Origin: Streptomyces sp. MS191
Lineage (GTDB): Bacteria > Actinomycetota > Actinomycetes > Streptomycetales > Streptomycetaceae
Assembly: GCF_008042125.1 (NCBI RefSeq)
Contig: NZ_RDBI01000035.1
Coordinates: 111,343-170,938 of the forward strand
Reading direction: 5' to 3'
DNA: 59,596 nucleotides
Shown: positions 33,765-43,100 of the stretch, piece after piece
Layout: every line of letters starts with the position of its first letter
Numbering within the stretch: position 1 is the stretch's first letter
Notes under the pieces: generated by a model
What the model was told of the DNA's origin: nothing
Database searches by the model: none
What the model saw: only the letters and a program-made list of their open reading frames with translations
Translations under genes and position numbers: made by a program

Positions 33765-34556
33765 ATGCGCCGGATCCTCCGGGGCCCCTGGGAGCTGCTG
33801 AAGCGGATCTTCGGGTGGCTGGTGCTGTACGAGGCACGCAACAAGGTGGTGCTCGCGCCCACCGCCCTGCGGCTGCGCAGGGTCGAGGACGCCGAGGTCG
33901 CCCGCCTCGCGGCGGCCTGGCCGGACCCGCCGGCCGCTCGGGTCGTGACCGTCATCGCCACCCATCGCCGTCCGGAGGAGCTGCTCCGGGCGGTGGGGTC
34001 GGCGCTGGGCCAGACCGTCGAGGACCACGTCGTGATCGTCGTCGACGACGGCGCCGGGCTGCCCGAACTCCCGGCGGACCCACGTCTGTTCGCCGTCTCC
34101 CTGGCACGCAACACCGGCGTGGCGGGGATCGTGCGCAACGTCGGGATCCGGCTGACCCGGTCCCGGTACGTCGCCTTCCTCGACGACGACAACCTGTGGG
34201 AACCGGACCACCTCAGGCGGGCGTTGGAGGTGCTCGAATCCCCCGGCGGCCCCGACGGCGTGTACACCGCGCTGCGGCGCGTCCTGCCGGACGGCACCGA
34301 CATGGACATCCTGTCCGTGCCGTTCGACCGGCGGCGGGCGGCGCACGAGTCCTTCCTGGACACCAACGCGTTCGTCGCCCGCCGCAGCAGGGCCCTGCAC
34401 TTCAGCCGGCTGCGGCGGCGCCCGGAGGTACTGCCCCGGGAGGACTGGGAGCTGGTCCGGCGCTACGGCCGGACCCACCGGGTGGAGCACCTGCCGGAGC
34501 CCACCGTGCGCTACCTGGTGAACCCGGGCAGCTTCTACACCTCCTGGCGGGACTGA
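33765..34556 (+). CDS. GT2-family glycosyltransferase
   Basis: This 263-residue inverting glycosyltransferase has a GT-A fold. An N-terminal helical membrane-contact region (1-55) precedes the catalytic core VVTVIATHRRPEELLRAV, IVVDDGAGLPEL and the DxD motif in VAFLDDDNLWEPDHL (about 140). The C-terminal part carries LPREDWELVRRYG, the ED acceptor motif. It uses a nucleotide-sugar donor at the inner membrane face. GGGAGAGGA is upstream of ATG 33765. Its 3' end overlaps the convergent GT2 gene by 22 bp. Confidence 0.88.
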   Translation: MRRILRGPWELLKRIFGWLVLYEARNKVVLAPTALRLRRVEDAEVARLAAAWPDPPAARVVTVIATHRRPEELLRAVGSALGQTVEDHVVIVVDDGAGLPELPADPRLFAVSLARNTGVAGIVRNVGIRLTRSRYVAFLDDDNLWEPDHLRRALEVLESPGGPDGVYTALRRVLPDGTDMDILSVPFDRRRAAHESFLDTNAFVARRSRALHFSRLRRRPEVLPREDWELVRRYGRTHRVEHLPEPTVRYLVNPGSFYTSWRD

Positions 34557-35506
34557 CCCCCGGCGGCCGGTGAGGTCGCCGCCGTCGTGAGCAGAGCCAC
34601 GACAGCCGCTCTGCTGGGCGCCCGGCCGAGGGCGGCCCGGGAGAGTTCCCGCAGGAGCACGGCCCCCCGGAAGGCCACGGTGGCCGCGAATCCGTGCCGG
34701 CGCCGGTAGAGACGCACCCGGTTGACGGTCAGCAGCGACCACAGGCGCGGGGAGACACGGGAGTCGCCCCCGAGATGGACCGCGCGGGCCGCGGGTTCGA
34801 GCCGGGTGACATGGCCGAGGTCCCGGGCGCGCAGGCAGAACTCCGTCTCCTCCGAGTAGAGGAAGAAGGACTCGTCCCACGGCCCGCAGGCGTCCAGGCA
34901 CTCCCTGGAAATCGCCATCAGCGCGCCGGTCGCCCAGTCCGCGCGGGTCCGGCCGGCGTAGGCGGCGGGGTCGGTGACGAGTTCGCTGAGGGCGGGGAAG
35001 CGGCCCGCCCGGCGATTGCCCAGCACCGCCTCGCCGAACGCCCGGGACACGCTCGACTCGCGGCGCAGCGAGTGGATGAGCGCGTCGTCCTCCTCGTACA
35101 GCAGCGGGACGGCGATCCCGACCCGGTCGCCGTCGGCCGGTTCCGTGCCGAGGGCGTCCACCAGGGTCGCCGCGCAGCCCTCGCTCATCCGGATGTCCGG
35201 GTTGCACACCAGCGCGGCGGAGAAGCCGCCCTCCCAGTCGCCGGCGGCCCGGAGGGCGGCGTTGACGCCGAAGGAGTAGCCGCCGTTGCGCCCGGTCTCC
35301 ACGACGGTGGCCTCGGGGGCCAGGGCCCGGACGACGGCGACGGTGTCGTCGGCGGAGTCGTTGTCGGCGACGACGAGCCGCCAGTCGAGGCCGGCCATCG
35401 CCTTCGGGAGGGCGGCGAGGAAGCCGGGCAGCACCGCGGCGCTGTTCCAGGTGACGACGAGGACGGCGACGGGGCCGCGGTCGGCGGCCTCGTACTGAGG
35501 GTGCAT
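34535..35506 (-). CDS. GT2-family glycosyltransferase (rhamnosyltransferase-like)
   Basis: This 323-residue GT-A enzyme resembles WbbL-type rhamnosyl- or related glycosyltransferases: VLVVTWNSAAVLPGFLAALP, VVADNDSADDTVAVV, TGRNGGYSFGVNAAL (the GxNxGFaxaxN pattern), CNPDIRMSEG as the DxD region, and FFLYSEETEFCLRARDLG as the acceptor motif. It lacks membrane segments. The start ATG shares one base with the stop of the Wzz-Wzy fusion gene, so the two are coupled: polymerase and a side- or main-chain transferase made together. Confidence 0.9.
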   Translation of the reverse strand: MHPQYEAADRGPVAVLVVTWNSAAVLPGFLAALPKAMAGLDWRLVVADNDSADDTVAVVRALAPEATVVETGRNGGYSFGVNAALRAAGDWEGGFSAALVCNPDIRMSEGCAATLVDALGTEPADGDRVGIAVPLLYEEDDALIHSLRRESSVSRAFGEAVLGNRRAGRFPALSELVTDPAAYAGRTRADWATGALMAISRECLDACGPWDESFFLYSEETEFCLRARDLGHVTRLEPAARAVHLGGDSRVSPRLWSLLTVNRVRLYRRRHGFAATVAFRGAVLLRELSRAALGRAPSRAAVVALLTTAATSPAAGGQSRQEV

Positions 35507-37557
35507 CAGATCTCCACAAGGTGCGGTGGGGCGTCGGGTGTCGGGCGCCGCGGGGACCCTTCGGCCTGCCCGGCGGACGCCTGGCCGGGGCTCTCCCCGG
35601 CGGCCTCGCGCCGGACGAAGCCGAGACAGCTCGCGCCCGCGCCCAGCAGCAGGAAGAACACTCCGGCGAACATCGGGAAGCTGAGGGTGTCGAACGTGGC
35701 GCTGATGACGAGGGCGACCAGGGCGGAGGCGAAGAACGCCTGGCCGAGCTCCCGGTCGGACTCGGTTCGCGCCAGCCTGCGGATCGCGCCGCCGTTGTGC
35801 ACGCCGGTCAGGCCCAGGACGAGCAGGGCGAGCACGCCGAGGGCGCCGAGCTCGGCCAGCGTCAGCAGGTACTGGTTGTCCGTGAAGAAGTAGCGCTCCG
35901 GGGTGAAGGTGCCGAACCCGCGTCCCAGGACCGGGTCCTCCATGAAGTACTCGGCGATCTTCGGATACTTGATGGTGCGCGCCTGGGTACTGCTGTCGGC
36001 GTTGTTCAGGCTGCCGGAGAACAGGCCGGTGATGGTGCCGATCAGGCCGGGCACCAGCACCTTGAAGACGGCCACGGCGCCCAGCAGGACCCCGATGGCC
36101 GTCCAGCGCCGCTGGGGCTTCCAGCGGGGCACCATGACCAGGACGACGACGAGCAGACCGATGATCGAGGTCCGCGACACGGTGAGGGGCAGTCCCCCGC
36201 CGAGCAGGACGACCGGTGCCCAGCGGCGGAAGGTGCTCAGGTGGGCCCGTGCCGGGTCGAAGGCCTGGGCGATGGCGAAGGGCACGAGGATCGCCAGCAT
36301 GCCGCTGAACTCGAGCGGATGGGCGGTGAGCGAGCGGGGCCGGGTGAACGAACCGCGGTCGAGGACGGCGACGTTGGCGACGCTCGAGTTCAGTCCGGGG
36401 ATGCGCAGCGAGTCGGCGATGTTGGTGCCGGTGAAGAAGTCGTACAGGCCGAGCAGGGCGACGACCGAGCCCATCACCACGAGCCGGCGCATCAAGACGT
36501 CGAGCCGGGCGCGGTCCTGGATGCCGGCGGAGGCGAGGACGATCAGGGCGACCCACACCAGGAGCACGATCAGCCCGCGGTCGGCGGCCAGGACCTCCTT
36601 CTGGGAGCTGATCCGGGCCGTGTTCGCGACGTAGGACAGCAGCACCACGAAGCCGAGCAGCAGGACCGCCGTCCGTACCGTGCGGGTGCCGGGAGCCGGG
36701 GCGAGCCGGCCGGTGCACCAGGTCGCCAAGTACCAGAAGAGCCCGAGGAGGGCGAAGACGTTGGCGGGGGTGCCGGCACCGCCCAGCGCGGGCAGGGCCA
36801 GGTTCGACGGCAGGAAGAGCGCCAGGGCCAGGTAGCCGGTGAGGACGGCGGTGGCGTCCAGGGGCCTGCTCAGCTGCCTGCGCAGCCGCGAGGCGCCCGG
36901 CCGGGGCCCGCGGGGTCCGTCGTCGAGGGACGGCAGGCCGCGCGAGCGGCGGCGGGCGGCGGCCCACACGTCGGTGACGAAGGAGAGCAGGAAGGCCCCG
37001 GTGAGGCAGAGGACAAGGACCGCGGCGACCTTCTGGTAGCGGGACTTGGGCTGGGAGACCGGCTTCTGCGGCGGGACGATCGGCGCGGCCCGCACGGAGT
37101 AGTCCGCGGGCACCCGCGCCTCGCTCTGGAGGGCCACCAGCTGCTCGGCGGCGAAGTCGGTGATGGTCTTCGTCTCGGCGAACACCTTGTCCCGGTCCTC
37201 GCCGGTCACGGTGAGGGTCAGCAGCGGTCCCTCGGCCTTGGCGGCGAAGTCGACGGTGTAGGCGTCGGTCACGCCGTGCCCGCGCAGCGCCTCGGCGGAC
37301 TCGGGCGACTGGAGGGCCCGGATCAGCACGTCGGCGGTGCTGATCAGCGAACCGCTGGCGTAGGCCAGGGGGTTGCCGTAGCTGGGTGCCGGCTTGGCGA
37401 TGCGGGGCGAGTTCAGCAGGGTGAGCTGGCTCTGGGACTCGTACGTCACGGGGACGGTGGAATAGAGGAATCCGCCCGCGAGGAGTCCGAGCACCGTCAG
37501 CGGCACCATCACGTACCACCGCCTGCGCAGTACGCGGAAGATCTCGGCGATGCTCAC
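35506..37557 (-). CDS. Wzz-Wzy fusion: chain-length protein joined to O-antigen polymerase/ligase
   Basis: This 683-residue protein combines two export functions. Residues 1-205 are a Wzz/PCP unit: AEIFRVLRRRWYVMVP, a first helix, YESQSQLTLLNS, a coiled region, VPPQKPVSQPKSR, and a second helix. Residues 230-640 form a polytopic Wzy_C-type polymerase/ligase with about ten helices, including the periplasmic loop PKIAEYFMEDPVLGRGFGTF, whose GRGFGTF matches the GxG/H-N region of O-antigen ligases. The single chain would couple chain length to polymerisation. The N-terminus is paralogous to the separate Wzz at 29362. A Pro/Ala tail ends the protein. The start lies close to a divergent third Wzz gene, with 44 bp between start codons. 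Confidence 0.85.
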   Translation of the reverse strand: MSIAEIFRVLRRRWYVMVPLTVLGLLAGGFLYSTVPVTYESQSQLTLLNSPRIAKPAPSYGNPLAYASGSLISTADVLIRALQSPESAEALRGHGVTDAYTVDFAAKAEGPLLTLTVTGEDRDKVFAETKTITDFAAEQLVALQSEARVPADYSVRAAPIVPPQKPVSQPKSRYQKVAAVLVLCLTGAFLLSFVTDVWAAARRRSRGLPSLDDGPRGPRPGASRLRRQLSRPLDATAVLTGYLALALFLPSNLALPALGGAGTPANVFALLGLFWYLATWCTGRLAPAPGTRTVRTAVLLLGFVVLLSYVANTARISSQKEVLAADRGLIVLLVWVALIVLASAGIQDRARLDVLMRRLVVMGSVVALLGLYDFFTGTNIADSLRIPGLNSSVANVAVLDRGSFTRPRSLTAHPLEFSGMLAILVPFAIAQAFDPARAHLSTFRRWAPVVLLGGGLPLTVSRTSIIGLLVVVLVMVPRWKPQRRWTAIGVLLGAVAVFKVLVPGLIGTITGLFSGSLNNADSSTQARTIKYPKIAEYFMEDPVLGRGFGTFTPERYFFTDNQYLLTLAELGALGVLALLVLGLTGVHNGGAIRRLARTESDRELGQAFFASALVALVISATFDTLSFPMFAGVFFLLLGAGASCLGFVRREAAGESPGQASAGQAEGSPRRPTPDAPPHLVEI

Positions 37558-37601
37558 GAACCCTCCCCCGGTTCCTCTTCGTGGTGCCAGTATCGGTTCT
37601 G

Positions 37602-38276
37602 ATGGAAAGAGATGTCTTGTCGCCCGAAGGACTCGTCGGCGTGCTGCTGCGCCGGTGGTACGTGCTGGCCCTCGTCCTGCTCGTCACCACCGCGGCCTGC
37701 TACCCGGCGCTGCGTCCCGAGCCGCGGTTCCTGAGTTCGGCCGTGCTGGTGGTCAAGCCGCCGCGGACCGACAACCAGCCGAACCAGCTCACCAACCTCC
37801 AGCCGGCGCTGGCCGCCGTCTCGTACGCCGTCGTACAGCAGCTGCGCTCCCCCGAGGGGCAGGCGGAGCTGCGCGCGGACGGTGTGCACGGGACGTACCG
37901 CCTGAGCCCGCGCAACAGCGGCACCAGCGCCACGCCGTTCTACTCGATCCCCACGCTGCAGATCGAGGCGGAACAGCCCGAGGCCGCCGAGGCCGACCGC
38001 GTGGTGCAGCTGATCATCGCGGCCTACGGCCGGCACCTGGGCGCGCTCCAGGCCTCCCAGCAGGTGCCCCAGGGCTCGCTGATGAGCGTCGACCTGGTGA
38101 ACCGGCCGGGCACCGTGTCGCTGCCGCCGAACCGGAGCCGGGCCCTGGCCGGTGTCGGCGCGCTGGGTCTGCTCAGCGGGGTGATGGCCGCGCTGTGGAG
38201 CGAGCGGTACGCGGTCCGGCGCAGGCTCAGGTCCGCACCGGCCCCGCGGCCCGAGCCGGCGCCCCTGTCCGTCTGA
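37602..38276 (+). CDS. Third Wzz-type chain-length protein
   Basis: This is a compact PCP protein of about 224 residues: VLLRRWYVLALVLLVTTAAC as the first helix region, an external domain with FLSSAVLVVKPPRTDNQPNQ, the proline-rich VNRPGTVSLPPNRSRAL motif and a second helix (LAGVGALGLLSGVMAALW), then a short basic tail. It has no kinase domain. The start is uncertain: GTG 37581, ATG 37602 and TTG 37617 are all in frame. The last has GGAAAGA about seven bases upstream, while the first lies only 23 bp from the divergent Wzz-Wzy start. It ends convergent to the acetyltransferase gene. Confidence 0.75.
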   Translation: MERDVLSPEGLVGVLLRRWYVLALVLLVTTAACYPALRPEPRFLSSAVLVVKPPRTDNQPNQLTNLQPALAAVSYAVVQQLRSPEGQAELRADGVHGTYRLSPRNSGTSATPFYSIPTLQIEAEQPEAAEADRVVQLIIAAYGRHLGALQASQQVPQGSLMSVDLVNRPGTVSLPPNRSRALAGVGALGLLSGVMAALWSERYAVRRRLRSAPAPRPEPAPLSV

Positions 38277-38304
38277 CGGGCGGGGCGCCGCGGCCGCGTG
38301 GACG

Positions 38305-38913
38305 TCAGCGCGCCGCACGGTGTTCGGTGAGGCGCCCGTCCTTCTCCTCGTACAGCGCGCCGGTCTGCGGGCACTCCCACACCCCGGGGCGCTCGGGGTG
38401 CTCGGCCAGCCGGACGCCGGCCCTGCCGACCCAGCCCGCCTGCCGTGCCGGGACACCCATCACCAGGGCGAAGTCGGGGACGTCGGCGGTGACGACCGAC
38501 CCGGCCGCGACGAGCGCCCAGCGGCCGATCTCGACCGGCGCCACGCAGACCGAGCGGGCGCCGACGGCGGCGCCCTCGCCGATCCGGACGGCCACGGGCT
38601 CCCAGTCCCCGCCCCGCTTCAACGTGCCCTCGGGGTCCACGGCACGCGGGTTGTGGTCGTTGGTGAGGACCACCGAGGGGCCGATGAAGACACCGTCGGC
38701 CAGCACGGCCGGTTCGTACACCAGGGCGTAGTTCTGCAGCTTGCAGTTGTCGCCGATGACCACGCCGGGGCCGACGTACGCGCCGCGTCCCACGACGCAG
38801 TGGGCGCCGAGACGGGCGTCCTCCCGGATCTGGGCGAGTTCCCAGACGCTGGTGCCGTCGCCGATCTCCGCGGTCTTGTCGACGTCCGCCGTGGGCTGGA
38901 CCCGGTAGTTCAC
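38305..38913 (-). CDS. WbpD-type N-acetyltransferase (left-handed beta-helix)
   Basis: This 202-residue hexapeptide-repeat acetyltransferase transfers acetyl from acetyl-CoA to a UDP-amino-sugar. Repeats run from TAEIGDGTSVWELAQIREDA through CVVGRGAYVGPGVVIGDNCK, with the catalytic histidine in VVLTNDHNPRAVDPEG and a late AAGSVVTADVPDFALVMGVP. The pattern with DHNPRA and a C-terminal cysteine pair (WECPQTGALYEE) is that of WbpD/WlbB, which acetylates the 3-amino group of UDP-GlcNAc3NA. GTG 38913 has AAAGG about 10 bases upstream. It is 47 bp downstream of a GT2 gene on the same strand. Confidence 0.88.
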   Translation of the reverse strand: MNYRVQPTADVDKTAEIGDGTSVWELAQIREDARLGAHCVVGRGAYVGPGVVIGDNCKLQNYALVYEPAVLADGVFIGPSVVLTNDHNPRAVDPEGTLKRGGDWEPVAVRIGEGAAVGARSVCVAPVEIGRWALVAAGSVVTADVPDFALVMGVPARQAGWVGRAGVRLAEHPERPGVWECPQTGALYEEKDGRLTEHRAAR

Positions 38914-38960
38914 TGTGGTGCCTTTCGTGTCTGGAGGGTGTGGGCCGTCCGGCCTCGGCT

Positions 38961-40007
38961 TCAGATGCCGCGGCGCTGCCAGGAACGCCACCAGAACCAC
39001 TCGCGTATCCGGTCGCGTACCGCCGACAGCACCAGGGGCTGCAGGTACGGCATGGTGCGGGCGCCGATCCGTCGGCGCAGCCGCAGCGCCCGGTACTCCG
39101 GGAGGGTCTCCGCGTCGGGGCGGCACTCCCGGGCGAGGGCGAGGAGCTCGTCGACGGGGACGACGTCGGTGCGCCCGCGGTCGTAGGCGCGGTAGGCGCG
39201 CCGCAGGGCCTGGCGGGCCAGGCTGGTGTTCACCAGCGCGGAGAGCCGGTCCGCCTGCGGCAGCCGGTCGCCGCACTTGTCGAGCACCGCGCCGAACGCG
39301 GCGCGGCGCTGCCGGATGTCGTCGAGCTGGCCGCCGAAGTCCGTGGTGGACATGTTGTTGCCGTGGACGCGGTAGTAGGCCTGGTCCGCGCCGCTGACGT
39401 AGCCGACGTCGGCGTGCGCGGCGAGCCGCATCCACATCTCGATGTCGCCGGCGTGCGGCAGTTCCGGGTCGTAGCCGCCGACCTCGCGCTGGAGGCTGGT
39501 GCGGACGACGACCTCGGGCGAGGTGATGCAGCCGGTGCCCTCGCGGAAGCGTCGCTCCAGCCACCAGTGCCCGGGGTAGACCACGGAGCCGGAGTCGCCG
39601 GTGCGGGCCCGGGGCAGCGGTCCGCCGTGCTGGAAGCGCAGCGGCCGGCCGTAGGCGAAGCCGGCCTCCGGATGGGCGTCGAGGAGCGCGACGGCGCGGA
39701 CCAGCGCTCCCGGCACCAGCCGGTCGTCGGCGGAGAGGAGCACGACGTAGTCGCCGTCGGCCCACTCCAGCAGTCCTTCGTTGTACGTGGCGATGTGGCC
39801 GCGGTTCTGTTCGTGGACCCGGACCTCGATCCGCGGGTCGGACGCGGCCAGTTTCAGCGCCGCCTCCGCCGAGTCGTCGGGGGACGCGTCGTCGATGATC
39901 AGCACCCGGACGTCGAGGCCGGGCTGCTCGTCGAGCACGCTGCGCACGCAGTCGGCCAGGAAGTGGCCGTACTTGTAGCAGGGAATCACGACGCTGACGG
40001 AGCTCAT
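38961..40007 (-). CDS. GT2-family glycosyltransferase
   Basis: This 348-residue GT-A glycosyltransferase has SVVIPCYKYGHFLADCVRSV, LIIDDASPDDSAEAAL, RGHIATYNEGLLEWADGDYV and the metal-binding DxD region LLSADDRLV (about 105). TSPEVVVRTSLQREVGGYDP and HAGDIEMWMRLA form the acceptor ED motif. The 100-residue C-terminal extension is basic and helical. ATG 40007 is chosen at the start of homology; no clear ribosome site is seen. It lies just beyond a strong hairpin that follows the surface-protein gene, so it may need its own promoter. Confidence 0.88.
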   Translation of the reverse strand: MSSVSVVIPCYKYGHFLADCVRSVLDEQPGLDVRVLIIDDASPDDSAEAALKLAASDPRIEVRVHEQNRGHIATYNEGLLEWADGDYVVLLSADDRLVPGALVRAVALLDAHPEAGFAYGRPLRFQHGGPLPRARTGDSGSVVYPGHWWLERRFREGTGCITSPEVVVRTSLQREVGGYDPELPHAGDIEMWMRLAAHADVGYVSGADQAYYRVHGNNMSTTDFGGQLDDIRQRRAAFGAVLDKCGDRLPQADRLSALVNTSLARQALRRAYRAYDRGRTDVVPVDELLALARECRPDAETLPEYRALRLRRRIGARTMPYLQPLVLSAVRDRIREWFWWRSWQRRGI

Positions 40008-40054
40008 GGTTGGAGGGCCCAATCCCCGGTTTCTGCCGGTGTGTTCGTTACGGA

Positions 40055-40099
40055 CGGGTGCGCCGGGCCGGGTCGTGACGACCCGGCCCGGCGCACCCG
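40055..40099. terminator. Strong terminator after the surface-protein gene
   Basis: A perfect 22-bp inverted repeat (40055-40076 and 40078-40099) around a single central base lies five bases past the stop at 40104 of the minus-strand surface-protein gene. Such a long exact GC-rich stem is rare in this window. It has no T-run. It probably ends the transcript that starts near 50048. Confidence 0.8.
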
Positions 40100-40103
40100 G
40101 GTG

Positions 40104-43100
40104 TCAGCCGGCGTCGGTCGTGAAGACCGGGCCGACCCAGTAGTTCGTCGCGTTGTAGGAGCTGGTCGGGAAGCCCGACGTGCTCCCGTACCGGTAGAGG
40201 CCGTTGGCACGTCCGCTCGCGTCGGCGAGGGCCGTCAGCGGGTAGGACAGGTGCGCCCCCGCGAAGTAGCCCGCGTCGGCGGCGTAGCGCCCGTTCGGCG
40301 CGTGGTACGAGACGATGTAGCGGGTGTTGGCCGTGATCGCGACCGGTGTGGCGAAGGTGAGCGTCTGCCAGCCGGAGGCGGTCTCACCGGTGAAGGTGCC
40401 GCTGGCGAGCAGGTCGCCGTCCTCGGTCCACAGGTTGCCGGTGTGCACGCCGGTGTTGCCCGCGCCCTTGTAGAAGGTGACTCCGGTGACCCGGCCGTTC
40501 AGGGCCGACTCGAACCGGGTCCCCAGCTCCAGGGGGTTGGTGTCGGCCGTGACCTCGGGCTTGGTGGGCACCGAGTCCGTGCTCCACAGCAGGCACGGGC
40601 AGGTGGCCGGCGGCGGGGTGGCGCTCGTGGTGAAGGTCCACGTCACCGGCGCCGCCATCACGTTGCCCCACAGGTCCGCGGCCTGCACGGACGCGGTGTA
40701 CGTGGTGCCCAGCGCGAGCTGGCTGGAGAGGGTGAAGGCGGCGGTCTTGCCGTCGCTGCTGAGTGCGGCACTGCCCGGGACGGCGGTGTTGCCCGGTCCC
40801 TTCACGGTGAACACCAGGGTGCTGCTGTCGATGCTCTGGCTGAAGGTGGCGGACAGCGGCGCGGTGGTCGCCACTCCGGTGGCCCCGACGGCCGGGGTGC
40901 GGCCGGTGACCGTGGGCGGGTCGGTGGAGGCCGAGCCGGTCTCCAGGATCGCGTCCACCCAGTAGTTGCTGCCGGACGACGCCGAGGACGGGAAGGCGCT
41001 GGTGGAGGTGTAGCGGTAGACGCCGTTGCCGCCGTCGGTACCGGACTTCAGCGCCGTCAGCGGTGCCAGGCCGGCGTCCTTGTCGGCGAAGTAGCCCGCG
41101 TCGAAGGAGTAGCCGCCGTTCGGGGCGAAGTAGGAGGCGATGTAGGTGGTGTTCGCCTTGACCGGGACCGGGTTGGCGAACTTCAGCTGCTGCCAGCCGG
41201 ACGCGGTCTCGTTGGCGAAGGTTCCGGTGGCCAGCAGCTGGCCGCTGCTGCTCCACAGGCTGCCCTTGTGGGTGCCGGTGTTCGCGGCCGACTTGTAGAA
41301 GCGGACGCCCGTGATGGAGCCGGGCACGGAGCTGCGGACCTTCACTCCGAGTTCGACGGAGCTGCCGTCGCCGCCGTTGACCTTGGTGGGCGTGGTGGAG
41401 GGGGGCCAGACCGTGCAGGGGCACTTCTGCGCCTCGACGGTCAGGGGCACGGTGGTGACGGCGCCCATGTTGACGCTGTCGTCGATCGCGCGGACCTTGA
41501 TCTGGGCGGGCCCGGTGGTCATCGGGGTCCAGGTGTAGTTCCACGAGGCCGTGCCGTTGGCGGCGTGCCAGGTGGTGCCGCCGTCGGTGGAGACCTCGAC
41601 CCGGGCGACCACACCGCCGCCGGAGTCGGCCGCGGTGCCCGTGACGGTGACCTGCTGGAGGGCCGAGACGGAGCTGCCCGAGGCCGGGCTGGTGACCGTG
41701 ACGGCCGGCCCCGTGGTGTCGCCGGAGGCGGAGGCCGCGACGAGGCCGGACTGCAGGGTCTTGGGCTGGATGCCCATGTCGGCGAGGATGTTGACGGTCG
41801 CCTGCTGCATCCGCTTGTCCTCGGTCACCACGCCGCCGCCGGGGTCGGCGGTCGGGACGTTGGTCAGACCCCAGGACCACTGCACGGTGCCGGTGCCGAA
41901 CACCAGGGCGTGCGAGGTCTGGTCGCGGAAGGCGACGAGGCTGTGCGTCGCGGTGCCGTTGCCGTAGTTGTTGCCCCAGTCGAGCAGGTAGGTGCCGTCG
42001 GTGACCTCCACGGTGGTGGAGGACATCCGGATCTGGCCGGCCGGACGGCTGGCGTTCTCGACGTCGCTGTCCCACTCGTAACCGAGGGTGCCCGCCGGGA
42101 AGGTGGCGACCTGGTTGCCGGTCAGGCCGGCGACCGTGGTGTTCCGCCACAGGCGCATCTTGGAGTACGCGGCGGGCACCGTGATCGCGTCGTTGCGGGG
42201 CCCGTTCACCTGGAACAGCGAACCGGTGAGGATGTTCTGCGGCTGGTAGGGCGCGCCTTCCTTGGTGCTGTCCGGGTCGACCCAGGTGCCGGTCCACTCG
42301 GGGCTCGGGTCGGGAACGCCGTTGGGCGTGGGGAACTTGAGCTTGGTCTCCTTGTAGCAGACCAGGGTCCGGTCGGCGGTGTTGGTGCCGTCGATGCTGG
42401 GCTCGAAGCGCGTCTTCCAGAAGATCTCGTTGCCCGCGAAGTAGGTCTGGTGCTGGCCCGCCTTCCGCGCGTTGAGCACGTTGGTGAACTGCTCCTGGGT
42501 CCAGTACTCGTCGTGGCCCTGGGACATGAACATCTTGTGGTTCGGCAGCAGCGAGGCGCCGCGGCCCGCGGTGTCGACGCCGGAGACGTAGCTGGTGTCG
42601 TAGCCGTTGCGCTCCAGCCAGGCGATCATCTCGAACTCGGAGCCGTAGATGCCGTTGTCACCGCCGATGTCCATGGGGCGGTTGTAGCTGACCTTGTAGG
42701 CGCGTCCGTCGGGCGCGGGGCCCTGGCCGTCGTAGAGGTTCGTCCCGCCCCAGTCGTTGTACGCCTGCCAGGTCTGGTCCGAGGTCTGGACGAGGATGTC
42801 GGAGTGGCTGGAGTCGTTGCGCACGACGAAGGGGTAGGGCATGAGGCCGTTGCCGTCGGCCTGGTCGAAGTTGGCGATGTACAGGCCGGAGACGGCGTCG
42901 CTCGGCACGGTCCAGGTCGCGGTGGTAGGCCAGTTGCCGCAGTCCATCAGCCCGGTGGGCTGGTTCTTCAGGCAGTCGGCGTGCTTGGTCGTGTAGTTGG
43001 CGGGGTAGGTCTGGGCCGCCTGGGCGGCCGTGGACATCAGCCGGGCGCCGTCGCCGCCGTACCAGCCGAGGCGGTAGATCTTGACGTGGTAGGCCGACGG

